Shown one piece after another: positions 1 through 5,577 of a stretch of DNA of 7,400 nucleotides; the first letter of the stretch is position 1, and each line of letters opens with the position of its first letter. The translations under genes were made by a program, and so were the position numbers. This stretch comes from an uncultured Rhodoplanes sp. (GTDB taxonomy: Bacteria; Pseudomonadota; Alphaproteobacteria; Rhizobiales; Xanthobacteraceae): assembly GCA_936924235.1 (NCBI GenBank), contig CAKZHN010000309.1, forward strand, positions 1 to 7,400. The letters are read 5' to 3'. The notes under the pieces were generated by a model. It was given only the letters and a program-made list of their open reading frames with translations. It did no database searches and was not told where the DNA came from.

Positions 1-1
1 G

Positions 2-184
2 CTTCTGATGATAGTCGAGCTGCTCAACACCGCGGTCGAGAAGCTGTCGGATCACGTCACGCCGCACCACCACGACGCCATCGGCCGCATCAAGGACATG
101 GCGTCCGCCGCGGTCGGGTTGTCGCTGCTGCTCGCCGGCATCGTCTGGCTGGTGGCGATCGCCGAGCGCTTCGGCTGGCTCTGA
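2..184 (+). CDS. dgkA: Diacylglycerol kinase, C-terminal part (partial at window edge)
   Basis: The gene enters from the left edge; 60 residues and a TGA stop are visible. DgkA is a small trimeric inner-membrane enzyme that phosphorylates diacylglycerol to phosphatidic acid with ATP, recycling lipid left over from envelope biosynthesis. The visible part shows the family signature VELLNTAVEKLSD (first half of the E-x-x-NTAIE active-site motif), then the second conserved stretch IKDMASAAV, in which the family's Lys-Asp and Ser-Ala-Ala are present. One last hydrophobic membrane helix follows (GLSLLLAGIVWLVAIAERF). The family is about 120 residues long, so roughly half is missing. The stretch PHHHD between the two motifs matches the variable loop. 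No clear terminator follows the stop. The assignment is firm because both motifs are in the right order and spacing. Confidence 0.93.
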   Translation, partial: LLMIVELLNTAVEKLSDHVTPHHHDAIGRIKDMASAAVGLSLLLAGIVWLVAIAERFGWL

Positions 185-445
185 CAGGTCTCACGCCCTT
201 TTATTGTTAATCGTTTGCGATGCTTTTCCACGCGGAACCGCTGCGCATCGGCGCGTGTCCTGCGCTCGGAAACGCCCGCGTTTATTGGGCCCGCCGCAAT
301 CAGCACTAACGAAGTCCAAACCGTCCGCCGCAAAGTTTTCGGGCTCCATTAACGCTGCCTGCGTGCGCGGGTTTGCGGCCACAAACGGCTAACAACTTGA
401 AAAGTTTTCACGTCGCATTTTGCGCGTCGACGAAAGGAAATCTTC
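185..445. other. Intergenic gap upstream of the barrel gene
   Basis: No convincing gene lies in these 261 bases; the short open frames on both strands have no family resemblance and no good ribosome site. Visible structure is limited. A dyad AAACGC-CC-GCGTTT lies at 270-283, and a small hairpin AACTT-GAA-AAGTT lies at about 394-406. A TTGAAA hexamer at 397-402 could be a -35 box, but no good -10 follows at 16-18 bases. The promoter of the downstream gene must lie here but I cannot place it. Confidence 0.5.
433..438 (+). promoter_or_regulatory. Ribosome binding site that fixes the GTG start of the barrel gene
   Basis: AAAGGA lies seven bases before GTG at 446. It selects a GTG start that is followed at once by an export signal, and no in-frame ATG offers a better choice. 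Confidence 0.7.
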
Positions 446-1855
446 GTGACGCGCGTTCCGCTCCGCATCGCTGTGACCCTGGTGCTCGCTCTGTCGGCCG
501 CCGCCGCGCGCGCCGCAGGAAGCGACGACGCGCAGTGGCCGTCGCTCGGCGATGATGCGCAATGGCCGAACGTCAAGGTCGACGAGGCGCCGATCAATCC
601 GAAGCCGGCCTTCATTCCGCCCGACGAGCCGGTCGCACAGCCGGTGATCCGCAAGCCGTTGGCCGCGCCCAAATCAGTGTACGCGTCCAAGCCGGTGTTC
701 GCGCCCGAGACCACCAGCGTGGATGTCACTGGCAGCGTTGATGTCACCAGCAGCACCGCCGAGTGGCCGAACGTCAAGGTCGATGAGACGCCGATCAATC
801 CGAAGCCGGCTTTCGTTGCGCAGGAGCCTGCGCCCAGGATCGCAAGCCCCAAGATTTCAACTCCGAAGACGTCGACCGCCAAATCGGTGTTCGCGCCGGA
901 CACCAATGCCCTCGACGTCACCGGCCTCACTCCGATCTACAAAGCCCCCGCGGCGCTTCCCGAGGAGCCGCAGCCATCCGCCTTCGCCTTCCAGGCCGGC
1001 GCGCGCTACTGGTACTCGTTCGGCAACTATCGCTACGCCTTCTCCAACAACGCGCCGGGCTTCGGCACGCCGACCTCCACGCTCGACTGGAAGAACCTCG
1101 AAGCCCACAGCGGCGAGGTGTTCGCCCGGCTCGATCACAAGCCCACCGGCCTGTTCGTCAAGGGCCTGATCGGCGGCGGCGCCATCACGTCGGGCTATAT
1201 CGACGACAAGGATTTCTTCGAAGCGCAGGCCAAGTTCTCCGACACCCGCAGCCAGGTGCAGAACGGCAACCTGTCGTTCGCAATGATCGACATCGGCTGG
1301 TCCTACCAGCCGGCCAACGACGTCAAGGTCGGCGTGTTCGCCGGCTACCACTACTGGAACGAGAAGGCGACCGCCTATGGGCTCCTGTGCAAGCAGCAGC
1401 AGCCGGCTCTGGGCTGCGGCTTCGTCGGCGCGGTGCCGATCGGCTACGACGTCTCGGTGCTGCGCTACGAGCCGACCTGGCACGCGATCCGCCTCGGCGC
1501 CGACGCCAAGGTCGCCATCGACCAGCGCTGGTCGGTGAGCGGCGAGATCGCGGCCGTGCCCTACGCGTCGCTGCGCAACGAGGACAGCCATCTGCTGCGG
1601 CAGGACCCTTCCGACCTCGGCCCCGCGCCGAACGTCATCTCCAAGAGCGGCTACGCCTACGGCGTCGAGGCCGAGGTGTTCGTCGACTACGCGCTCAACC
1701 GCAACATCGATGTCGGCGTCGGCTTGCGCTACTGGGGCCTGTTCGCCCGCTCGGGCAACGTCAATCACGGGCCGGATTTCAGCGACAACAGCACGCTCGA
1801 TAACTTCGACCAACAACGCTACGGCGTGCTCGCCCACATCAAGGGCAAGTTCTGA
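446..1855 (+). CDS. Exported outer-membrane beta-barrel protein, omptin-like, with Pro-rich repeat extension
   Basis: 469 residues from a GTG start. A signal peptide (residues 1-23, ending ARA before AGSDD) sends it through Sec. Residues 24-178 are Pro-rich and contain a duplicated unit: WPNVKVDEAPINPKPAF at 40-56 and WPNVKVDETPINPKPAF at 107-123, each followed by a KSV...FAP...DVTG segment (76-96, 146-160). Residues 179-469 look like a barrel: alternating aromatic strands, and a last strand ending in Phe, the usual BAM signal. From memory the order of motifs fits omptins (OmpT, Pla): LDWK (213-216), DKD (254-256), IGW (283-285), GYHYW (300-304), IGY (332-334), DSH (380-382). DKD and DSH match the catalytic Asp-x-Asp and Asp-x-His pairs; the gap from second to third Asp is 124 here against about 125 in OmpT. 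Omptins cleave peptides outside the cell. Cys315 and Cys324 may form a loop disulfide. Protease activity is inference; a non-enzymatic barrel of the same fold is the alternative. Confidence 0.8.
   Translation: MTRVPLRIAVTLVLALSAAAARAAGSDDAQWPSLGDDAQWPNVKVDEAPINPKPAFIPPDEPVAQPVIRKPLAAPKSVYASKPVFAPETTSVDVTGSVDVTSSTAEWPNVKVDETPINPKPAFVAQEPAPRIASPKISTPKTSTAKSVFAPDTNALDVTGLTPIYKAPAALPEEPQPSAFAFQAGARYWYSFGNYRYAFSNNAPGFGTPTSTLDWKNLEAHSGEVFARLDHKPTGLFVKGLIGGGAITSGYIDDKDFFEAQAKFSDTRSQVQNGNLSFAMIDIGWSYQPANDVKVGVFAGYHYWNEKATAYGLLCKQQQPALGCGFVGAVPIGYDVSVLRYEPTWHAIRLGADAKVAIDQRWSVSGEIAAVPYASLRNEDSHLLRQDPSDLGPAPNVISKSGYAYGVEAEVFVDYALNRNIDVGVGLRYWGLFARSGNVNHGPDFSDNSTLDNFDQQRYGVLAHIKGKF
554..925 (+). repeat. 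Imperfect in-frame tandem duplication within the barrel gene
   Basis: Bases 563-613 and 764-814 differ at only 3 of 51 positions, an offset of 201 bases (67 codons). The second half of each unit also recurs: 689-730 resembles 881-925, with a different offset (192), so a small insertion or deletion has occurred since. The duplication stays in frame and encodes the two WPNVKVDE copies of the periplasmic extension. Boundaries are approximate. Confidence 0.85.
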
Positions 1856-1884
1856 CCGGCTCATCCGAATAACAGGGGAGGCCG

Positions 1885-1920
1885 CGCGCGGATTGCCGGA
1901 GAGCAATCCGCGCGTTTCTA
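1885..1920 (+). terminator. Rho-independent terminator after the barrel gene
   Basis: A perfect 12-base stem (CGCGCGGATTGC at 1885-1896, GCAATCCGCGCG at 1903-1914) with a six-base loop is followed by TTTCTA. The T tract is short, but the stem is strong and starts 29 bases after the stop codon. It separates the barrel gene from the small genes downstream. Confidence 0.8.
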
Positions 1921-2012
1921 CATGAGCATCTCGCAGCGGATCGGACCGACGTCCGGCGGCGCGCAGGCCGCAATTGTTGCCTATGATGCCGCCCGGCATC
2001 GGCCGCTTCGAT

Positions 2013-2018
2013 GGGAGG
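2013..2018 (+). promoter_or_regulatory. Ribosome binding site deciding the start at 2024
   Basis: GGGAGG with five bases to ATG. It is much better than anything before the ATG at 1922, which sits directly on the tail of the terminator of the previous gene. Confidence 0.75.
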
Positions 2019-2023
2019 TACGG

Positions 2024-2350
2024 ATGGGACGATCTTCTTGGCGCTGCGCGACAGTCTTGCTGCTCGCGCTGGTGTCGTCGCGCGCGGTTGCACAGGACAT
2101 TCCCGGTATCGAAGGCTGCACGGCCGAAAAGCAGATGGATCGCCGCACCGGGTGTCTGCAAAGCAACGACGACTTTCTGCAGCAGTCGCTGTCGAAGCTC
2201 GCACGCGACACCCAGGCCAGGCTCACCGCCTCGGGCCGGGCGCTGGCCACCGCCCAGGCCGAAATCGCAGCGCTCAAGACGGCCGTGGAAAAATTGAATG
2301 GCGAGCTGGCGCAATTGAAGGAGAAGGTTGAAGCAACCGCGAAAAAGTAG
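2024..2350 (+). CDS. Small exported coiled-coil protein, function unknown
   Basis: 108 residues. I do not recognise a named family. An ATG 34 codons upstream of this one is open in the same frame, but the start here is preferred: GGGAGG stands five bases before it, and the protein then begins directly with a signal peptide (Arg at 3 and 7, hydrophobic core TVLLLALVSS, cleavage likely after AVA at 21-23). The mature part has two cysteines, Cys32 and Cys44, twelve residues apart and possibly a disulfide. From about residue 66 it runs as a Lys/Glu/Ala/Leu-rich helix with heptad-like spacing (AEIAALKTAVEKLNGELAQL), ending in Lys-Lys. This suggests a periplasmic helical or oligomeric protein. It stands alone after the upstream terminator, so it probably has its own promoter in 1921-2012. 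Confidence 0.75.
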   Translation: MGRSSWRCATVLLLALVSSRAVAQDIPGIEGCTAEKQMDRRTGCLQSNDDFLQQSLSKLARDTQARLTASGRALATAQAEIAALKTAVEKLNGELAQLKEKVEATAKK

Positions 2351-2378
2351 GGCGGAAAGCTTTGAGCAATTGAGCCTT

Positions 2379-2411
2379 GGTGCAATACCGCACCGACCTA
2401 TGGTGCGGTAT
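2379..2411. repeat. Hairpin with a competing third arm
   Basis: ATACCGCACC (2385-2394) and GGTGCGGTAT (2402-2411) form a perfect ten-base stem with a seven-base loop. The same GCACC can also pair with an earlier GGTGC at 2379-2383. The stem follows the stop of the exported coiled-coil gene by 34 bases. No T tract follows on +, so it is at best a poor intrinsic terminator. An operator or a structured leader for the next gene is equally possible. Confidence 0.55.
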
Positions 2412-2472
2412 CCTTGATGATCGCCTGACTTGGCAATTCGCCACTTGGCAGTTTGGGAGCGAGGGACGTCCC

Positions 2473-2661
2473 ATGGCTGGAACAACCAAGCTCGACGTCG
2501 GCAAGGCGCTGGAAAAGCTGCGCGGCACCGAAACGCCGAGATCCCGGATGACGCAGCTCGATGACAAGATCGACGAGCTCGACAAGGAGACGCAGCGTTT
2601 GAGAGCGGCCAACCGCCGCCTTGAGCGGAGCCAGCGTACCGGCGGCACGAAGCCCGACTGA
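2473..2661 (+). CDS. Small cytoplasmic coiled-coil protein, function unknown
   Basis: 62 residues, no signal peptide, highly charged, about pH-neutral to basic. I do not recognise a characterised family. The start is the ATG at 2473, with GAGGGA six bases upstream; a longer frame starting at TTG 2377 would read through the hairpin before it and has no ribosome site. Residues 26-51 (MTQLDDKIDELDKETQRLRAANRRLER) have a clear heptad pattern with Leu at regular spacing, a short coiled coil likely to dimerise. The N-terminus (KLDVGKALEKLRG) is a second helix and the tail is Gly/Thr/Lys-rich and probably flexible. It lies 122 bases downstream of another coiled-coil gene, but the two share no sequence. 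Its small size means the call rests on start context and the coherent helix pattern. Confidence 0.7.
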   Translation: MAGTTKLDVGKALEKLRGTETPRSRMTQLDDKIDELDKETQRLRAANRRLERSQRTGGTKPD

Positions 2662-2665
2662 GGGC

Positions 2666-2701
2666 TCACCCAGGCTCGTGACTGCCGTCTCTGGTGATTT
2701 T
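2666..2701 (+). terminator. Possible terminator after the 62-residue protein gene
   Basis: TCACC(C)AG at 2666-2673 pairs with CTGGTGA at 2691-2697 with one bulged C. A small inner stem GAC-TGCC-GTC (2680-2689) sits between the arms, and four Ts follow at 2698-2701. The stem is modest and imperfect. Confidence 0.45.
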
Positions 2702-2730
2702 CCGGCGGGCTTGGCCGCGTCCGGCGCCGA

Positions 2731-2759
2731 TTGCCGCGGCGCGTTCCGCACGCTAGATC
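2731..2759 (+). promoter_or_regulatory. Candidate promoter of nadE (leaderless arrangement)
   Basis: TTGCCG at 2731-2736 and TAGATC at 2754-2759 stand 17 bases apart. The second box ends seven bases before the ATG, so a transcript from it would begin at or next to the start codon. The match to consensus is partial (4 of 6 and 3 of 6), so this is a weak prediction supported mainly by the lack of a Shine-Dalgarno sequence. Confidence 0.3.
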
Positions 2760-2766
2760 ATTCGGT

Positions 2767-4509
2767 ATGAATGCCCGTCCCGCCGACAGCCTGAAAATCG
2801 CGCTCGCGCAGCTCAATCCGACCGTCGGCGACGTCACCGGCAATGCCGAAAAGGTCCGCCGCGCCCGCGACGAGGCCGCAAGGCTCGGCGCCGAGATCGT
2901 GGCGTTTCCCGAGTTGTTCATCGCCGGCTACCCGCCCGAGGACCTGGTGCTCAAGCCCGCCTTCCAGGCGGCCTGCCGCTCTGCCGTCGAGGCGCTGGCG
3001 CGCGAGACCAAGACCGGCCCGGCGCTGCTGGTCGGCACGCCCTGGGTCGAGGACGGCAAGCTCTACAACGCCTATGCGCATCTGGCGGGCGGCGTGATCG
3101 CGGCGCTGCGCTATAAGGTCGACCTGCCGAACTACGGCGTATTCGACGAGAAGCGCGTGTTCACGCCGGGCCCGATGCCGGGCCCGATCCTGTTCAACGG
3201 CGTCCGCCTCGGTATCCCGATCTGCGAGGACATCTGGGGCTCGGAAGTCGTCGAGTGTGTCAGCGAGACCGGCGGCGAGATCCTGCTGGTGCCGAACGGC
3301 TCGCCGTACTGGCGCGGCAAGACCGAGCACCGGCTCAACATCGCGGTTGCGCGCGTGGTCGAGTCCGGCCTGCCGCTGATTTACCTGAACATGGTCGGCG
3401 GCCAGGACGAGCTCATTTTCGATGGCGCGTCCTTCATCATCAACGCCGACCGGAATCTCGCCGCGCAGTTGCCGACCTTCCGCGAGACCGTGGCGCTGAC
3501 CGAATGGAAGCGTGAGGCGGGGACCTGGCGCTGCGTCGCGGGTCCGATGACGCGGCAGGACGAGAACGACAAGACCGACTACGGCGCCTGCGTGCTGGGC
3601 CTTGCCGACTACGTCAACAAGAACGGCTTCAAGGGCGTGGTGTTCGGCCTGTCCGGCGGCATCGACTCGGCGCTCTGCGCCGCCATGGCGGTCGATGCGC
3701 TCGGCCCCGAGCGCGTGCGGGCCGTGATGATGCCGTATCGCTTCACCTCGCAGGACTCGCTCGATGATGCGGCGAAGATCGCCAAGGCGCTCGGCATCCG
3801 GTACGACATCCTGCCGATCGAGAAAGCCGTGCTCGGCGTGGAGGAGGCGCTGGCGCCGGTGTTCGCCGGGACCAAGCGCGACGTCACCGAGGAGAACATC
3901 CAGGCCCGCGCCCGCGGCATCATCCTGATGGCGATCTCCAACAAGTTCGGCCTGATGGTGGTGACCACCGGCAACAAGTCGGAAATGTCGGTCGGCTATG
4001 CCACGCTCTACGGCGACATGAACGGCGGCTTCAATCCGATCAAGGACCTGTACAAGACCGAGGTGTTCCGGCTGTCGCGGCTACGCAACGCGTGGAAGCC
4101 TGAGACCGCGCTGGGCCCGGACGGCGAGGTGATCCCGGAGAATGTGATCACCAAGCCTCCGACCGCCGAGCTTCGCGAGAACCAGAAGGACCAGGACTCG
4201 CTGCCGCCCTACGACATGCTCGACACGATCCTCGAAGCGCTGGTCGAGCGTGAGGAGGCGGTGGCCGAGATCGTCGCCAAGGGCTTCGACAAGGACATCG
4301 TGCTCAAGGTCGCGCGGCTCCTGGACATTGCCGAGTACAAGCGCCGCCAGGCTGCGCCGGGCGTGAAGGTCACGCTGAAGAACTTCGGTCGCGACCGCCG
4401 CTATCCGATCGTCAACCGCTTCCGCGACACGGGCGCACCGTTGCCCGAGGCGGACAAGTCGCTGTTGAAGGCGGGTGCCGCGGCGAAGAGCGAAGCGTTC
4501 GATTTTTGA
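2767..4509 (+). CDS. nadE: Glutamine-dependent NAD+ synthetase
   Basis: 580 residues. The enzyme makes NAD+ from nicotinic acid adenine dinucleotide, ATP and glutamine-derived ammonia, the last step of NAD synthesis in the cytosol. The N-terminal nitrilase-type glutaminase domain (about 9-260) shows the Glu-Lys-Cys triad: Glu49 in FPELFIAGYPPEDL, Lys117 in YKVDLPNYGVFDEKRVF, Cys153 in PICEDIW. The C-terminal adenylating synthetase domain (about 270-560) has the PP-loop FGLSGGIDSA (293-302), then TTGNKSE (400-406), the GDMNGGFNPIKDLYK substrate region (416-430) and KPPTAEL (463-469). Length and motif order are normal for the fused form, so no separate amidotransferase is needed. The ATG at 2767 is chosen because the conserved IALAQLNPTVGD begins ten residues later; the TTG at 2731 adds 12 unlikely residues. 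No ribosome site is visible before either start. The gene faces the last - strand gene tail to tail. Confidence 0.97.
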   Translation: MNARPADSLKIALAQLNPTVGDVTGNAEKVRRARDEAARLGAEIVAFPELFIAGYPPEDLVLKPAFQAACRSAVEALARETKTGPALLVGTPWVEDGKLYNAYAHLAGGVIAALRYKVDLPNYGVFDEKRVFTPGPMPGPILFNGVRLGIPICEDIWGSEVVECVSETGGEILLVPNGSPYWRGKTEHRLNIAVARVVESGLPLIYLNMVGGQDELIFDGASFIINADRNLAAQLPTFRETVALTEWKREAGTWRCVAGPMTRQDENDKTDYGACVLGLADYVNKNGFKGVVFGLSGGIDSALCAAMAVDALGPERVRAVMMPYRFTSQDSLDDAAKIAKALGIRYDILPIEKAVLGVEEALAPVFAGTKRDVTEENIQARARGIILMAISNKFGLMVVTTGNKSEMSVGYATLYGDMNGGFNPIKDLYKTEVFRLSRLRNAWKPETALGPDGEVIPENVITKPPTAELRENQKDQDSLPPYDMLDTILEALVEREEAVAEIVAKGFDKDIVLKVARLLDIAEYKRRQAAPGVKVTLKNFGRDRRYPIVNRFRDTGAPLPEADKSLLKAGAAAKSEAFDF

Positions 4510-4539
4510 GCGGGCGTTGTTCGCGCCGCCCGTCGCTCA
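4507..4539. terminator. Hairpin shared by two convergent genes, possible bidirectional terminator
   Basis: TGAGC (4507-4511) pairs with GCTCA (4535-4539) at the base, and CGGGCG (4511-4516) with CGCCCG (4527-4532) above it. There is a two-base bulge (T4533, C4534) and a ten-base loop. The two feet are the TGA stop of nadE and the TGA stop of the - strand gene. Neither strand has a T tract after it, so it may stop readthrough poorly or may mainly protect the 3' ends. Confidence 0.5.
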
Positions 4540-5310
4540 GCCTGGATTCTCGCACTTGCTCCGGACCGTGAACATGCGTCGGAACTGCTTCTCGAGGCCT
4601 GCGCGCATCTGCTCCAGCGGCTTCGAGTTGGTGGAATGGACGGTGTAGTTGTTGGCGCAGTTGGACCAGCCGAAGGTCATGAGGTTGATCCGCACGCGCT
4701 CCTTGCCGTCCGGTTTCTCCGCCTCCTTGAGGGTGCTGTCGCGGCACCTTTGTGGAGATGCATTGTCCTTGCACTGTTCAGCGACCGTCTCCCGGAATGC
4801 TTTCATGGTGTCGGTCTTGCCTTCGAGCGCATCGATGAAATGGGAGCAGCTCGGCGCCCGCGCATACTCGCGCAGCGCGGATGGATCGCGATAACCGCGG
4901 ATTTGGATATTGCCGAACCGGCAGAAGTCTTCGGTCTCCTCGGTCTTGGCGCGCTGATAGTCTTCGATGCCGTTGAGCGGAAGCAGCTCGAATCCGCGAA
5001 CCGTCTTGAGCGCGGCGCCGCATTGCTGATCGTATTTGCCCGGATCGAGCCCGGCGATGTCTTTCGATTCTCCCACGAATGGCGGGACCGGAGCTTCAAA
5101 TTTCGAGGGTTCGAACAGCAGGTTGATCGTATTCTTCAGCCGTTTCTCGTCGTATTTGGCCGGATCGAAGCTGATCCGGTGAACGCATGCTTCGTCGCTC
5201 CACGACGCGGATTTCTGGGCGGCGGATGCATGGTTTGCGGGTGCAAGTCCTGCGGAGAAAACCGCGGCAACGGACAGAAATTTCATCAGGCTTGAAGTCG
5301 CAGCATTCAT
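4537..5310 (-). CDS. Exported eight-cysteine protein, function unknown
   Basis: 257 residues; I do not recognise the family. The ATG at 5310 is chosen: GGGAG lies ten bases upstream, whereas the TTG at 5331 has no site. ATG at 5286 (residue 9) is an alternative that still leaves a full signal peptide. The signal peptide spans about 1-30 (core FLSVAAVFSAGLAPA, cleavage after ASA). The mature part is about 227 residues, polar, without membrane segments, so periplasmic or secreted. It has eight cysteines at 42, 97, 130, 155, 180, 189, 218 and 253, an even number consistent with up to four disulfides. DPAKYD (49-54) and DPGKYD (89-94) suggest a degenerate repeat about 40 residues long. It lies alone on the - strand between nadE and the zinc-ribbon remnant. 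Confidence 0.85.
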   Translation of the reverse strand: MNAATSSLMKFLSVAAVFSAGLAPANHASAAQKSASWSDEACVHRISFDPAKYDEKRLKNTINLLFEPSKFEAPVPPFVGESKDIAGLDPGKYDQQCGAALKTVRGFELLPLNGIEDYQRAKTEETEDFCRFGNIQIRGYRDPSALREYARAPSCSHFIDALEGKTDTMKAFRETVAEQCKDNASPQRCRDSTLKEAEKPDGKERVRINLMTFGWSNCANNYTVHSTNSKPLEQMRAGLEKQFRRMFTVRSKCENPG

Positions 5311-5324
5311 AATGACGTCGCTCC

Positions 5325-5341
5325 CGCGCAATGATTGCGCG
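5325..5341. repeat. Perfect palindrome next to the ribosome site of the eight-cysteine gene
   Basis: CGCGCAAT-G-ATTGCGCG: eight-base arms around a single base. It shares its first base with the ribosome site (5321-5325 on the - strand) and ends just before the candidate promoter's predicted start point. It could be an operator, or part of the mRNA leader that folds next to the ribosome site (the one-base centre would have to open to make a real RNA loop). Confidence 0.6.
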
Positions 5342-5347
5342 AGGGCG

Positions 5348-5377
5348 ATGGTACGCGTGACTGCGGCTCGATGTCAT
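5348..5377 (-). promoter_or_regulatory. Candidate promoter of the eight-cysteine gene
   Basis: On the - strand ATGACA (5377-5372, five of six to the -35 consensus) and TACCAT (5353-5348, four of six to the -10) are 18 bases apart. A start point would fall near 5341, at the edge of the palindrome. The -35 box overlaps the stop codon of the zinc-ribbon remnant. Confidence 0.35.
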
Positions 5378-5508
5378 CCATTGCTTTCGTCAGTTGCGAG
5401 CCCCGCGAGGGCTTGAACGACCACCGGATATTCCAACTCGCAAAACTCGCATTTGAAGACGGAGTGGTCGGACGGCTGCTGGCGAAACACCTGCTTGAGC
5501 CGCAGCGA
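5374..5508 (-). pseudogene. Truncated second copy of the zinc-ribbon gene
   Basis: On the - strand this stretch reads LRLKQVFRQQPSDHSVFKC, then EFCELEYPVVVQALAGLATDESNG and a TGA stop. Compared with the intact neighbour (from its residue 16) about 30 of 43 residues are identical, with no gap and with a matching stop position, 204 bases apart. Similarity ends abruptly at 5508. Upstream of that point there is no Met, no ribosome site and no first CxxC, so half of the zinc site is gone and only the second CxxC (KCEFC) remains. It lies beyond the terminator of the intact gene. The many base differences with a preserved protein suggest it was functional for some time after duplication and lost its 5' end later. 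Use of a non-standard start such as GTG cannot be excluded. Confidence 0.75.
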
Positions 5509-5525
5509 AGCGATTCGGCGAATCG

Positions 5526-5562
5526 AAAAAAATGTCCCCGAAGCCGCCGCGTGGCTCCGGGG
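5526..5562 (-). terminator. Rho-independent terminator of the zinc-ribbon gene
   Basis: Read on the - strand, CCCCGGAGCC (5562-5553) pairs with GGCTTCGGGG (5545-5536) through ten bases including one G-U, loop seven bases. ACA and then seven Ts (5532-5526) follow. The hairpin begins 16 bases after the stop codon. This is the clearest intrinsic terminator in the window. Confidence 0.9.
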
Positions 5563-5577
5563 AATCTGTACGCATGT

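Noticed and set aside
1922..2023. N-terminal extension of the exported coiled-coil protein from ATG 1922
   Set aside because: The start sits on the tail of a terminator and would bury the signal peptide behind 34 residues; ATG 2024 has GGGAGG in front.
2428..2450. Repeated ACTTGGCA resembling a sigma-54 promoter
   Set aside because: The GG and GC elements are not ten bases apart as required for -24/-12 boxes; this looks like a short chance repeat.
857..2485. 542-codon open frame on the - strand opposite the barrel gene
   Set aside because: It is a GC-rich mirror of the true gene. Its protein is rich in Arg, Val and Ala without a family pattern, and it crosses a strong terminator and two small genes with good ribosome sites.
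4636..5295. 219-codon + strand frame opposite the eight-cysteine gene
   Set aside because: No ribosome site or family likeness; the - strand frame has a signal peptide, ribosome site and an even set of cysteines.
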